Part shown: piece by piece, positions 63,967 to 64,000 of the stretch | Position numbering within the stretch: the stretch's first letter is position 1 | Layout of the letters: every line of letters begins with the position of its first letter | Origin: Siphlonurus alternatus | Taxonomy: Eukaryota; Arthropoda; Insecta; Ephemeroptera; Siphlonuridae | Length of the DNA: 64,000 nt | Assembly (NCBI GenBank): GCA_949825025.1 | Contig: OX463780.1 | Coordinates: 48,567,280-48,631,279 of the forward strand | Direction: 5' to 3' | Position numbers and translations under genes: made by a program | The notes under the pieces: model-generated | Told to the model about the DNA's origin: nothing | The model's input: the letters and a program-made list of their open reading frames with translations, nothing else | The model's database searches: none

Positions 63967-64000
63967 GGCGGATTCAACAGCGCGATGCAATGCAATTTTG
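63967..64000. mobile_element. TTAA MITE left end, cut by the window edge
   Basis: TTAA (63963-63966) is followed by GGCGGATTCAACAGCGCGAT and GCAATGCAATTTTG, matching the start of the 44709-44915 element (GGTGGATTCACATGG, GCGACGCGACG). The rest is outside the window. Confidence 0.6.

Overview
The window is AT-rich, repeat-dense eukaryotic nuclear DNA, almost certainly from an arthropod and probably an insect with a fairly large genome. The reasons are two recognisable spliced protein-coding genes with GT-AG introns and very long non-coding spans, many palindromic MITEs, and 5S-rRNA-headed and tRNA-headed SINEs. One gene, Pox neuro, is a Pax gene best known from arthropods. There is no bacterial-type gene organisation. 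Most open reading frames are chance or simple-repeat artefacts.

Left edge (1-1545, + strand): the last coding exon (827-994) and 3' UTR of a 20S proteasome alpha-5 subunit gene (Prosalpha5/PSMA5). Its terminal intron carries a TA-target MITE fragment and a 5'-truncated 5S-derived SINE with target-site duplications.

Intergenic region (about 1546-33500): I find no convincing gene. It holds several MITE families: a 410-bp TTAA foldback in two copies, one with its empty site preserved next to it; other TTAA-flanked families; TA-flanked families, two of which are palindromes centred on TGACGTCA; and a roughly 120-bp family. It also holds SINEs, microsatellites and a few GC-rich islands of unknown role.

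Right half (35877-63616, + strand): the complete coding region of Pox neuro (Poxn), in four coding exons: 13 nt, 221 nt, 268 nt and 446 nt. The sum is 948 nt, giving 315 codons plus stop, in frame throughout. The first coding exon is a 13-nt piece, ATG to the first base of codon 5, followed directly by a GTAAGC donor. That start-codon-plus-donor cassette sits in a 35-bp unit repeated three times in tandem, which I consider the most unusual signal in the window. Introns are about 17.7 kb, 8.2 kb and 0.9 kb. Exon 2 encodes the PAI half of the paired domain, exon 3 the RED half, and exon 4 an Ala-rich tail with a YSIEELL motif resembling a Pax octapeptide / Groucho-binding eh1 motif. A poly(A) signal follows at 63763. 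The introns are full of MITEs, GA/CT and AT microsatellites, and one 200-N assembly gap.

The two genes lie in tandem on the same strand and have no evident functional link. All assignments rest on reading the sequence and on recalled family knowledge; no searches were run.
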